A stretch of 5,315 nt of DNA from an uncultured Eubacteriales bacterium (GTDB lineage: Bacteria > Bacillota_A > Clostridia > Christensenellales > Aristaeellaceae), in NCBI GenBank assembly GCA_902795555.1, contig CADBLV010000401.1:1-5315 (forward strand). The letters run 5' to 3'. A program made the translations under genes and the position numbers. This document shows positions 1 to 5,315 of this stretch, in pieces. Each line of letters starts with the position of its first letter. Position 1 is the first letter of the stretch. The notes under the pieces were generated by a model. The model had not been told where the DNA came from. It ran no database searches and saw only the letters and a program-made list of their open reading frames with translations.

Positions 1-609
1 AGCCACAAAGATCAGCACGATTTTCTTCACGATGTCCGTAACGTACTGCGTCAGCAGATCCATCGAGTAGTCCACGCCCACATAGCACCTGCAATTCCCT
101 TCCGCATCCGTCATCGGCATGTAAATCGTCAACAGGTAGCCGAACTGATCCCATGATATAACCGCCGGAACTTCCTTCCCCGCCAGCATGTCCGAAATGT
201 ATTTCCGGTAGCTCTGGTCAAATTCGACAATCTCTCCCGGTTCCGAGGCGGGTACGTCATCCGTGTCCAGGTCGAACACAACGTGACACCCGTCCTCCCG
301 AATCTGGTAAACATAAAGGAAAACGATGTCCGGATACGCGGCTCGCAGCTTGTTCAGCCGTGCCCGGATTTCTGCGTATCCCGGATAGTTAAATCCCTGT
401 TCAATATAGTCATCGATGTGTTCCGCGTCCAGCTCGTCCTCAATCAGCGTGCAAAGTCCCTTCGCGTAGTCCACACAGTCACGCACCGTATAGTCCTTGA
501 ATTCAAAATAGCTGATCGCCACGTAAGCCGCCGTCAGAACCGTGAACAGAACCACCAGATTGATCAGGATCTTTCCTCGCAGGGACAGTTTTCGCGCCTT
601 TGTTTCCAT
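1..609 (-). CDS. Membrane sensor protein with extracellular Cache-like domain (N-terminal part, runs off the left edge)
   Basis: The reading frame is open from the ATG at 609 to the window edge, giving 203 residues with no stop. Residues 1-13 are basic (METKARKLSLRGK). Residues 14-34 form a transmembrane helix. Residues about 36-188 form an extracytoplasmic domain containing YPDIVFLYVYQIREDG (92-107) and a late GYLLTIYMPMTDAEGN stretch (157-172), the pattern of Cache/PAS-like ligand-binding domains. A second hydrophobic helix begins at about residue 195. In Clostridia such N-termini precede GGDEF, HD-GYP, SpoIIE-type phosphatase, chemoreceptor or histidine kinase outputs; the output domain lies outside the window, so the role cannot be named beyond signal sensing. 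The start at 609 is chosen because AGAGGAG (complement of 616-622) lies 6 nt upstream. An in-frame ATG at 648 has no comparable site. The gene follows the EamA gene on the same strand after a gap of about 124 bp, so co-transcription is possible but unproven. Confidence 0.8.
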   Translation of the reverse strand, partial: METKARKLSLRGKILINLVVLFTVLTAAYVAISYFEFKDYTVRDCVDYAKGLCTLIEDELDAEHIDDYIEQGFNYPGYAEIRARLNKLRAAYPDIVFLYVYQIREDGCHVVFDLDTDDVPASEPGEIVEFDQSYRKYISDMLAGKEVPAVISWDQFGYLLTIYMPMTDAEGNCRCYVGVDYSMDLLTQYVTDIVKKIVLIFVA

Positions 610-615
610 TCTTTT

Positions 616-622
616 CTCCTCT
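616..622 (-). promoter_or_regulatory. Ribosome binding site of the sensor gene
   Basis: The minus strand reads AGAGGAG 6 nt before the ATG at 609. This decides in favour of 609 over the in-frame ATG at 648. Its 5' base is shared with the right arm (in mRNA sense) of the inverted repeat at 622-640. Confidence 0.75.
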
Positions 623-640
623 GTGAACCGGGTGTTCACA
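622..640. repeat. Inverted repeat abutting the sensor ribosome binding site
   Basis: TGTGAAC and GTTCACA are perfect 7-bp inverted arms around a 5-nt centre (CGGGT). In the minus-strand transcript the hairpin would end flush against the AGAGGAG ribosome binding site. It may be a repressor operator or an RNA hairpin that influences translation. The TGTGA...TCACA half-sites resemble a CRP site, but their spacing is 9 rather than 6, so I do not call it one. Confidence 0.5.
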
Positions 641-682
641 TCTGTCATTTTCAGAATCGCAGCATCTCTTTCGCCGTCATGC

Positions 683-700
683 GCGGGATCCCCGTCCCGC
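683..700. repeat. GC-rich hairpin between the EamA and sensor genes
   Basis: GCGGGA and TCCCGC form a 6-bp perfect stem with a 6-nt loop. It lies just past the EamA stop in the direction of minus-strand transcription. No T-run follows on either strand, so it is not a canonical intrinsic terminator. It could attenuate read-through into the sensor gene or be a processing hairpin. Confidence 0.35.
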
Positions 701-733
701 TCTTCATGTTCTTCATGTGATCTGTCAAAGTAC

Positions 734-1162
734 TTATTTAAAATTAATCAGAACAAGTCCGACCAGGCATATAATGATTCCAACGATTTTGTTCCAGGTA
801 ATCGCCTCATGATACAGCAGATACCCGACAAAGATCAGAATGACAGCCAGTACAGCTGATGAGACGATTTGTGCCATACTGATCTGCCATCCGGCGCGGA
901 AAGCGTAAATAAAACCGACTTCCAGGCCAACGATCACAAGGCCCAGGACAATCGGAGCCCAGTTTGTCAGTCGTATTTCTCTGAACAGATTTGCATTCCG
1001 GTTCAGAATATAGTACATCACACAGGATATAACCGTCCCAACCAGATACGTTACGGTCAGGGATGCCAGCGGATTCATTTCCTCCGGAACAGACTTTGCG
1101 CAGATCTGATAAAGCGTGTTGGAAAGCACCACCAGCGCGATCGGCCAAATGTACGAAATCAT
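734..1162 (-). CDS. Single-domain EamA/DMT-family transporter
   Basis: This is a very hydrophobic 142-residue protein with about five predicted transmembrane segments at residues 3-22, 32-53, 68-88, 95-117 and 125-141. That matches one EamA repeat; most EamA transporters have two repeats and about 290-300 residues. The segment GLEVGFIYAFRAGW (79-92) carries Glu81 and Arg89, and the C-terminal GYLLYHEAITWNKIVGIIIC pattern (113-132) is the typical end of an EamA unit. Single-repeat members are thought to work as dimers, as small multidrug resistance proteins do. The substrate is unknown; metabolite or drug export is the family-level guess. The start has a strong GAGGAGG 8 nt upstream (complement of 1171-1177) and lies about 50 nt from the likely transcription start of a good promoter (1222-1250). 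The gene is divergent from the GH95 operon. Call as membrane transporter is firm; direction and substrate are not known. Confidence 0.88.
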   Translation of the reverse strand: MISYIWPIALVVLSNTLYQICAKSVPEEMNPLASLTVTYLVGTVISCVMYYILNRNANLFREIRLTNWAPIVLGLVIVGLEVGFIYAFRAGWQISMAQIVSSAVLAVILIFVGYLLYHEAITWNKIVGIIICLVGLVLINFK

Positions 1163-1170
1163 AGCAAGAA

Positions 1171-1177
1171 CCTCCTC
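1171..1177 (-). promoter_or_regulatory. Ribosome binding site of the EamA gene
   Basis: The minus strand reads GAGGAGG, a near-complete anti-16S match, 8 nt before the ATG at 1162. This indicates high translation and fixes the start. Confidence 0.85.
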
Positions 1178-1221
1178 GGTTAGTTGGCCTGTTTGTCAGC
1201 AGGTGCCCATCCGTGTCTGAT

Positions 1222-1250
1222 ATTATACCGAAATCATGATGTATTGTCGA
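1222..1250 (-). promoter_or_regulatory. Sigma-A-type promoter for the EamA gene
   Basis: On the minus strand TCGACA (complement of 1245-1250) and TATAAT (complement of 1222-1227) are separated by exactly 17 bp. That is 5/6 and 6/6 matches to consensus. Transcription would start near 1215 and give a leader of about 50 nt. The spacer contains ATCATGAT (1233-1240), an 8-bp palindrome that could be a repressor site or chance. Confidence 0.75.
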
Positions 1251-1270
1251 TAGCCAGATTCAATTCAATG

Positions 1271-1278
1271 CGTATACG
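1271..1278. repeat. Perfect palindrome CGTATACG in the divergent control region
   Basis: This 8-bp self-complementary site lies between the two divergent -35 boxes, 12 bp centre to centre from the longer palindrome at 1281-1292. It is a candidate half of a tandem operator. Alone it is short enough to be chance. Confidence 0.35.
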
Positions 1279-1280
1279 TG

Positions 1281-1292
1281 TTCATCGATGAA
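1281..1292. repeat. 12-bp perfect palindrome, candidate operator
   Basis: TTCATCGATGAA is fully self-complementary. It sits 12 bp upstream of the plus-strand -35 box and about 30 bp upstream of the minus-strand -35 box. This is where an activator or repressor shared by both divergent promoters would bind. No regulator gene is visible in the window, so the cognate factor is unknown. Confidence 0.45.
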
Positions 1293-1299
1293 GCAAAAA

Positions 1300-1324
1300 A
1301 GATGTTGACATTTGATTCACATCT
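1300..1324. repeat. Imperfect inverted repeat over the plus-strand -35 box
   Basis: AGATGT (1300-1305) and ACATCT (1319-1324) are perfect 6-bp arms separated by 13 bp. They flank the TTGACA box and part of the spacer. A dimeric repressor binding here would block the promoter of the GH95 operon. The spacing is wide and the match short, so this is tentative. Confidence 0.3.
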
Positions 1325-1333
1325 CTTTAGTAT
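1305..1333 (+). promoter_or_regulatory. Probable sigma-A-type promoter of the GH95 operon
   Basis: A perfect -35 box TTGACA (1305-1310) is followed after 17 bp by TAGTAT (1328-1333), a 4/6 match to the -10 consensus. Transcription would begin near 1340, only about 14 nt before the ATG at 1354 or 20 nt before the ATG at 1360, so the leader is very short. The weak -10 with a perfect -35 fits a regulated promoter. Confidence 0.55.
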
Positions 1334-1342
1334 GACATTATT

Positions 1343-1352
1343 AAGGAAAGGA
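1343..1352 (+). promoter_or_regulatory. Double ribosome binding site of the GH95 gene
   Basis: AAGGAAAGGA contains two AAGGA cores. The first (1343-1347) lies 6 nt before the ATG at 1354. The second (1348-1352) lies 7 nt before the in-frame ATG at 1360. Spacing therefore does not decide between the two starts, which differ by two codons. Confidence 0.6.
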
Positions 1353-1353
1353 A

Positions 1354-3510
1354 ATGTGTATGGAAGAACATCTGCTTTGGTACAGTAAACCCGCAGCGAA
1401 CTGGAACGAGGCGCTTCCGCTTGGAAACGGCTTTATGGGAGCCATGTGCTTCGGCGGGACGCTGATCGACCGTTTTCAGCTGAATCTTGACAGCCTGTGG
1501 CAGGGTCGCTTTCGCGACCGCATCAATCCCGACGCCCGCGGTGCGGTAGACAGGATCCGCGCGATGCTGCGAGAGGGTCGGATCCGCGAAGCGGAAGAAC
1601 TGGCTGACGAAGCCCTGAGCGGAATTCCGGACTATCAGTGTCGCTATGTGCCGCTGGGAGACCTGTTCCTGATCCCCGACGGGGAAGAACATATCGCCCT
1701 CCAGGGGCTTCGCGATTACTGGAATCCCCAACTTTCCCGGAACGAAGAACTTCCGGAATACCGGCGGAGCCTTGACATCCGCTGCGGAATTCACCGCATG
1801 GAATATGTAAAGGGCGGCCGTCGTATCTGCCGGGAAAGCTTTGTCTCGTATCCGGACCGCGTTCTGGCTGTCAGGTCGTCCGGTATCCCTTTCCGTATCA
1901 TGCTGACCAGGGGATCGGATGCGGAGATCAAGACACGGGCCGGTGTAAACACGATCTGCATGGAAGGTCAGGCCGGCGCAGGTGGTGTGCGTTACTTCAC
2001 GGCCGTACGCGCTGTCGGCGGTCCTGTACAGATCCGGGGACAGTTCATCCACTGTCCGGCAGACTGTGTGATCCTTGTTGCCGGACAGACAGATTTTTAT
2101 GTACAGGATCCTGCCGTGGACGTCCTAAAAACCCTGGACGAGGCAGAGAAGAAAGGATACAGCCTGCTGAAAAAGCGTCATACAGAGGATTTTTCGGAAC
2201 ATATGGACCGGTGTGTACTGTCGCTTGAATCCGAAGAACGTTCAGGTGTTCCCACAGATCGACGGCTTGCGGAAATGCAGAATGGCGCTTCGGACGTGGG
2301 ACTGATCAACCTCGCCTTTGCGTACGGGAGATACCTGCTGATTTCGTCCAGCCGGGAGGGCAGTCTGCCGGCCAATCTACAGGGGATATGGAACGACAGT
2401 AACTATCCTCCATGGGACAGCAAGTTCACGATCAATATCAACGCACAGATGAATTACTGGCCGGCAGAGGTTACCGGCCTGGGCGACCTGCACGAACCGT
2501 TTTTCCGACATATGGAGCGAATGGTTCCCCATGGTCGTGAAGTCGCGGAGCGAATGTACGGGGCAAGAGGGTGGATGGCCCACCACAACACGGATATCTG
2601 GGGCGACTGCGCTCCGCAGGATCTGTGGCCACCTGCCTCCTACTGGCAGATGGGTGCGGCCTGGATGTGCCTTCATATTCTGGAGCATGCCCGTTTTACC
2701 AGGGATGAAACCTTCCTGCGGCAGTATCTTCCAATGGTAAAGGAAGCCGCCCTGTTTTTTGAGGATACGCTTCAGGAAAACGATCAGGGGCAGCTGGTGG
2801 TTTCTCCGTCAGTTTCTCCGGAAAACATCTACAGGATCGGCAACGAACAGGGCTCCATGTGCGAAGGTGCAACCATGGACGCTGAAATCCTGTATGAGCT
2901 GTTCCGGGGGTTATGCGAAACCGGTATGCTGACAGCTGATGAGGAAGCAAGGTATGAACATATCCTCGCAAGGCTTCCCAAACCCCGAATCTGTGGCGAA
3001 GGAACAGTTATGGAATGGGCTAAACCCTATGAGGAAACAGAACCAGGACACCGTCACATCTCTCATCTGTTCGCATTATACCCGGGCAGAGAGTTCTTCG
3101 ACAGCGAAAACCGGAAGGAACTGCTGAAGGCAGCGGAGGCGACAATCCGGAAACGCCTTGCGAACGGTGGCGGTCATACCGGATGGTCCAGAGCCTGGAT
3201 CATCAATATGTGGGCCAGGCTCGGAAACGGCAACGAGTGTCTTGAAAACATCGAAGCTCTGCTGAGGAAGTCCATGCTTCCGAATATGTTCGACAACCAT
3301 CCGCCCTTCCAGATTGACGGCAATTTCGGCCTTGTTTCGGGAATCGCCGAAATGCTGATTCAGAGTCATTCCGGCAAAATCGTTTACCTGCCGGCTCTTC
3401 CGGACGCCTGGAAAAACGGTTCCGTGATGGGGCTCCGCATCCGGGACGGCCGGACGGTGGATCTTGAGTGGCGAGACAAAACCCTGATTCACTGTCAGAT
3501 TCACGGATAG
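1354..3510 (+). CDS. GH95-family glycoside hydrolase (alpha-L-fucosidase/alpha-L-galactosidase type), cytoplasmic
   Basis: This 718-residue protein has the full GH95 layout. An N-terminal beta-sandwich (about 7-250) opens with LWYSKPAANWNEALPLGNG and includes NPDARGAVDRIRAMLREGRIREAEEL (58-83). A linker follows, then an (alpha/alpha)6 catalytic barrel (about 310-640), and a short C-terminal beta domain (about 660-718). Family catalytic positions are visible by motif: the NIN pair N361/N363 before QMNYWPAE, the general acid E490 in SPSVSPEN, and D655 in QIDGNFG. These correspond to Asn421, Asn423, Glu566 and Asp766 of Bifidobacterium bifidum AfcA as I recall them. GH95 enzymes are inverting and remove terminal L-fucose or L-galactose from glycans. 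No signal peptide is present, so the enzyme should act inside the cell on imported oligosaccharides. T359 occupies the place where AfcA is thought to have a His, so the specificity may not be fucose. It is slightly short for the family (commonly 750-800) but intact. It is first in the operon; an alternative start is 1360. Confidence 0.93.
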   Translation: MCMEEHLLWYSKPAANWNEALPLGNGFMGAMCFGGTLIDRFQLNLDSLWQGRFRDRINPDARGAVDRIRAMLREGRIREAEELADEALSGIPDYQCRYVPLGDLFLIPDGEEHIALQGLRDYWNPQLSRNEELPEYRRSLDIRCGIHRMEYVKGGRRICRESFVSYPDRVLAVRSSGIPFRIMLTRGSDAEIKTRAGVNTICMEGQAGAGGVRYFTAVRAVGGPVQIRGQFIHCPADCVILVAGQTDFYVQDPAVDVLKTLDEAEKKGYSLLKKRHTEDFSEHMDRCVLSLESEERSGVPTDRRLAEMQNGASDVGLINLAFAYGRYLLISSSREGSLPANLQGIWNDSNYPPWDSKFTININAQMNYWPAEVTGLGDLHEPFFRHMERMVPHGREVAERMYGARGWMAHHNTDIWGDCAPQDLWPPASYWQMGAAWMCLHILEHARFTRDETFLRQYLPMVKEAALFFEDTLQENDQGQLVVSPSVSPENIYRIGNEQGSMCEGATMDAEILYELFRGLCETGMLTADEEARYEHILARLPKPRICGEGTVMEWAKPYEETEPGHRHISHLFALYPGREFFDSENRKELLKAAEATIRKRLANGGGHTGWSRAWIINMWARLGNGNECLENIEALLRKSMLPNMFDNHPPFQIDGNFGLVSGIAEMLIQSHSGKIVYLPALPDAWKNGSVMGLRIRDGRTVDLEWRDKTLIHCQIHG

Positions 3511-3534
3511 CAGCAGTCAGAGCGGAAAATCGAA

Positions 3535-3541
3535 TGAGGAG
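3535..3541 (+). promoter_or_regulatory. Ribosome binding site that decides the kinase start
   Basis: TGAGGAG ends directly against an ATG at 3542, leaving no spacer, which is too close for initiation. The next in-frame ATG at 3554 is 12 nt away, long but workable. I therefore favour 3554; the two starts differ by four codons. Confidence 0.5.
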
Positions 3542-3553
3542 ATGACGAAAACC

Positions 3554-4180
3554 ATGGCCAGGATCAGCACGGTCAGCAGACAGTTTGGCAGCGGAGGCCG
3601 GGAACTGGGCAAACGGTTGTCAGACCTGCTGGGATGGGATTACTATGACCGGGAGATCATCCAAATGCTCTCTGAGCAGCAGGGGCTGGATCCGGAATAT
3701 GTACATAAAGTGCTGAGCGGACACGGATGGCACCAGTACCAGCTGACCTATCGGAACAGCTTCCGCCAGCCGATAGGTGCAGCCTGGCGTAATACGGAGA
3801 TGCTGCTGAAACAGCGGGAGATCATCCGGAAGATCGCTGTCGAAGGCAATGACTGCATCATCGTCGGCCGGGACGCGGACGTCATCCTGCATGACAAATC
3901 TCCTTTCAGAATCTTTGTCTGCGCGGATATTCAGAGTCGACTGGTACGCTGTGCCCGGTTTGAGGAAAAAAAGGAGCCTGCGGAGCGCCTGACAGACAAA
4001 GAGATTCTCCGAAACATACGCCGAATCGACCGGAACCGACGCCAAACCCGGGAGGTGCTGACCGGAAAAAGTGCGGCAGACGGAAGCACCTTCGACCTGA
4101 CGGTCAACGCGACAAACTGGGATATCAAAAAATTAGCGGGGGCTGTGGCAGAATTCTCTGCACGGTGGTTTGAAAGATGA
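3554..4180 (+). CDS. Cytidylate kinase-like family protein
   Basis: This 208-residue soluble protein matches the Cytidylate_kin2-type family. Near the N-terminus ISTVSRQFGSGGRELGKRL carries the P-loop-like FGSGGRELG (residues 11-19), in which the usual GK[ST] lysine position is not recognisable, as is common in this family. It continues with GWDYYDREII, IIVGRDADVIL (102-111), an arginine-rich lid-like stretch IRRIDRNRRQTR (155-166) and the terminal FDLTVN strand (180-185). Classical CMP kinase phosphorylates CMP/dCMP; the true substrate of these paralogues is generally not established, so a nucleotide-kinase-like role is inferred only from the fold. The gene lies 43 bp after the GH95 stop (31 bp if the ATG at 3542 is used), with no terminator between, and its TGA overlaps the ATG of the MATE gene. 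An upstream ATG at 3542 would add MTKT. It is unlikely to be the housekeeping cmk. Confidence 0.85.
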   Translation: MARISTVSRQFGSGGRELGKRLSDLLGWDYYDREIIQMLSEQQGLDPEYVHKVLSGHGWHQYQLTYRNSFRQPIGAAWRNTEMLLKQREIIRKIAVEGNDCIIVGRDADVILHDKSPFRIFVCADIQSRLVRCARFEEKKEPAERLTDKEILRNIRRIDRNRRQTREVLTGKSAADGSTFDLTVNATNWDIKKLAGAVAEFSARWFER

Positions 4181-5315
4181 CGAATGCACAAGAAAAATCG
4201 AATCTGACTGAGGGCAGCGTCTGGCGGAAGCTGTTGATCTTTTTTCTCCCGATTGCCGCGGGAACGATTATTCAGCAGCTGTACAACGCAGTGGACGGGC
4301 TGATCGTCGGACGCTTCGTCGGAACCGACGCGCTGGCTGCCGTCGGTGGAAGCTCCTCGCAGATCATCAATGTCCTGGTTGGCTTCTTTGTCGCGATGAC
4401 GGCCGGCGCATCCGTAATCATCGGGCAGATCTACGGGTCCGGCAGAAGGGAAGATCTGAGCAGGGCAATCGGTACCGCGATTACGACGATGGGCCTGTTC
4501 GGGCTTGGGCTGATGCTGGTCGGGATCGTTGTTTCGCCGGGTCTGCTGCGGCTGTTGAACACACCGGAAGAAACGATGGAAGGCGCCATTCTGTATCTGC
4601 GGATCTATTTCCTGGGCGTCCCGTTTCTGATGGTGCTGAACATGCAATCCAGTATCCTGCGAGCGCTGGGGGATTCTTTCTATCCGTTCCTGTACATGGT
4701 TGTGGGCTGTGTGATGAACATCGTGTTGGATGTACTGTTTGTGATTGTGTTCGGTTGGGGCGTTGCCGGCGTAGCCATCGCTACAGTAGCTGCTCAGGTG
4801 GTGAATGCGGCGCTTTTGGCCCGGCGGTTGACCCATGGGAATCACATGTGTCATCTTTCATTCCGGGATCTGGGAATAAAAGGCGTTTATCTGACTAACA
4901 TGCTTCGGCTGGGTATACCGGCAGGTCTGCAATCCTCTATGTACAGTATATCCAACATGATCATCCAGGTTGCGGTCAACTCTCTCGGGACGGTGGTTGT
5001 TGCTTCCTGGGCCATGAGCGGGAAGACAGATGGATTCTACTGGGCGATCAGCAATGCTATCGGCACAGCCATCACCAGCTTCATCGCACAGAATTACGGA
5101 GCCGGCAGAACAGACCGGGTCCGGCAATGCGTCAGGCAGGGACTGATCATGCACTTCCTGACCACCGTGGTCGTCAGTGCGATTCTGATGCTTACTGCGA
5201 TCCCCGTACTGCGGCTCCTGACGCCGGATGAGGCAGTCGTTCAGACTACCTATCAGGTGATGTCCTACTTCGTGCCGTTCTATTTCACATGGGTTCTGGT
5301 TGAAGTCCTGTCTGC
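4177..5315 (+). CDS. MATE-family efflux transporter (N-terminal part, runs off the right edge)
   Basis: The frame is open from the ATG at 4177 to the window end, giving 379 codons of a family that is usually about 450 residues; the last helices are missing. The N-terminus LTEGSVWRKLLIFFLPIAAGTIIQQLYNAVDGLIVGRFVG is characteristic of the MepA/NorM-like branch common in Firmicutes. The acidic residue D40 in the first helix is at the position thought to bind cation in some MATE proteins. About ten hydrophobic segments are visible, for example 17-45, 60-87, 98-120, 138-160, 166-193, 195-217 and 322-348, and the second half begins at about residue 240 with the repeat-like RLGIPAGLQSSMYSISNMIIQ. 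MATE proteins export drugs or metabolites in exchange for Na+ or H+. The start overlaps the kinase stop (ATGA, 4177-4180) and has only a weak GGTGG upstream, which suggests translational coupling. The actual substrate is unknown. Confidence 0.92.
   Translation, partial: MTNAQEKSNLTEGSVWRKLLIFFLPIAAGTIIQQLYNAVDGLIVGRFVGTDALAAVGGSSSQIINVLVGFFVAMTAGASVIIGQIYGSGRREDLSRAIGTAITTMGLFGLGLMLVGIVVSPGLLRLLNTPEETMEGAILYLRIYFLGVPFLMVLNMQSSILRALGDSFYPFLYMVVGCVMNIVLDVLFVIVFGWGVAGVAIATVAAQVVNAALLARRLTHGNHMCHLSFRDLGIKGVYLTNMLRLGIPAGLQSSMYSISNMIIQVAVNSLGTVVVASWAMSGKTDGFYWAISNAIGTAITSFIAQNYGAGRTDRVRQCVRQGLIMHFLTTVVVSAILMLTAIPVLRLLTPDEAVVQTTYQVMSYFVPFYFTWVLVEVLS

Noticed and set aside
622..640. CRP/FNR-type binding site
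   Set aside because: TGTGA and TCACA half-sites are present, but the spacer is 9 bp instead of 6 and the apparent host group does not typically use this CRP site.
653..718. Short minus-strand ORF of 21 codons ending just before the ATG at 648, considered as a leader peptide
   Set aside because: It has no ribosome binding site, no run of regulatory codons and no attenuator structure with a T-run after it.
283..859. Open frames of 145 and 105 codons on the plus strand opposite the sensor and transporter genes
   Set aside because: They are antisense to genes with clear protein-family features and strong ribosome binding sites, and their products have no recognisable features of their own.
1327..2052. 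A 241-codon open frame on the minus strand opposite the GH95 N-terminal domain
   Set aside because: It covers the GH95 promoter and start, has no family resemblance, and mirrors the codon pattern of the real gene.
3534..3545. Three-codon minigene (ATG AGG AGA TGA) overlapping the kinase start region
   Set aside because: It is explained by the AGGAG ribosome binding site sequence falling after an ATG by chance, and has no ribosome binding site of its own.
3511..3553. Terminator or promoter between the GH95 and kinase genes
   Set aside because: The 43 bp contain no stable stem with a T-run and no -35/-10 pair, so the genes are treated as one operon.
3931..4854. A 307-codon open frame on the minus strand opposite the kinase and MATE genes
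   Set aside because: It lies antisense to two well-recognised coding regions, its protein is a His/Gln/Arg/Asp-rich composition with no recognisable domain, and it spans the junction of the two real genes. It is a shadow frame of GC-rich coding DNA.

Overview
The window looks like chromosomal DNA of a Clostridia-type Firmicute, most likely a Lachnospiraceae-like gut or rumen anaerobe. This is inferred from the close resemblance of the encoded proteins to families common in that group, from strong AGGAGG-type ribosome binding sites, from sigma-A-like promoters, and from the moderately GC-rich genes with AT-rich gaps. I see no mobile element, tRNA, rRNA or CRISPR array. Two of the five genes run off the ends of the window and are partial.

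The left part (1-1162) is read on the minus strand. A single-domain EamA/DMT membrane transporter (734-1162) has its own well-formed promoter (-35 TCGACA, 17-bp spacer, -10 TATAAT). About 120 bp downstream of it starts a membrane sensor protein (609 to beyond position 1). Only the first transmembrane helix, the extracellular Cache-like domain and the beginning of the second helix of that sensor are present. The gap between the two genes holds two inverted repeats, one of them abutting the sensor's ribosome binding site.

The right part (1354-5315) is read on the plus strand as a probable three-gene operon. It holds a GH95-family glycoside hydrolase without a signal peptide (alpha-L-fucosidase or alpha-L-galactosidase type), a cytidylate kinase-like P-loop protein 31-43 bp downstream, and a MATE-family multidrug/cation antiporter whose start overlaps the kinase stop by ATGA. 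The kinase and the MATE gene are probably translationally coupled; the hydrolase may be only loosely connected to them.

The two halves are separated by a 191-bp divergent control region (1163-1353) with one promoter on each strand. Between and around the two -35 boxes are a 12-bp perfect palindrome, an 8-bp perfect palindrome and an imperfect inverted repeat that overlaps the plus-strand -35 box. These are candidate operators. The points most worth following up are the substrate specificity of the cytoplasmic GH95 enzyme (a Thr sits where characterised fucosidases are thought to have a His), the hydrolase-kinase-MATE gene order, and the palindromes in the two intergenic regions. I do not see a convincing wholly new system.
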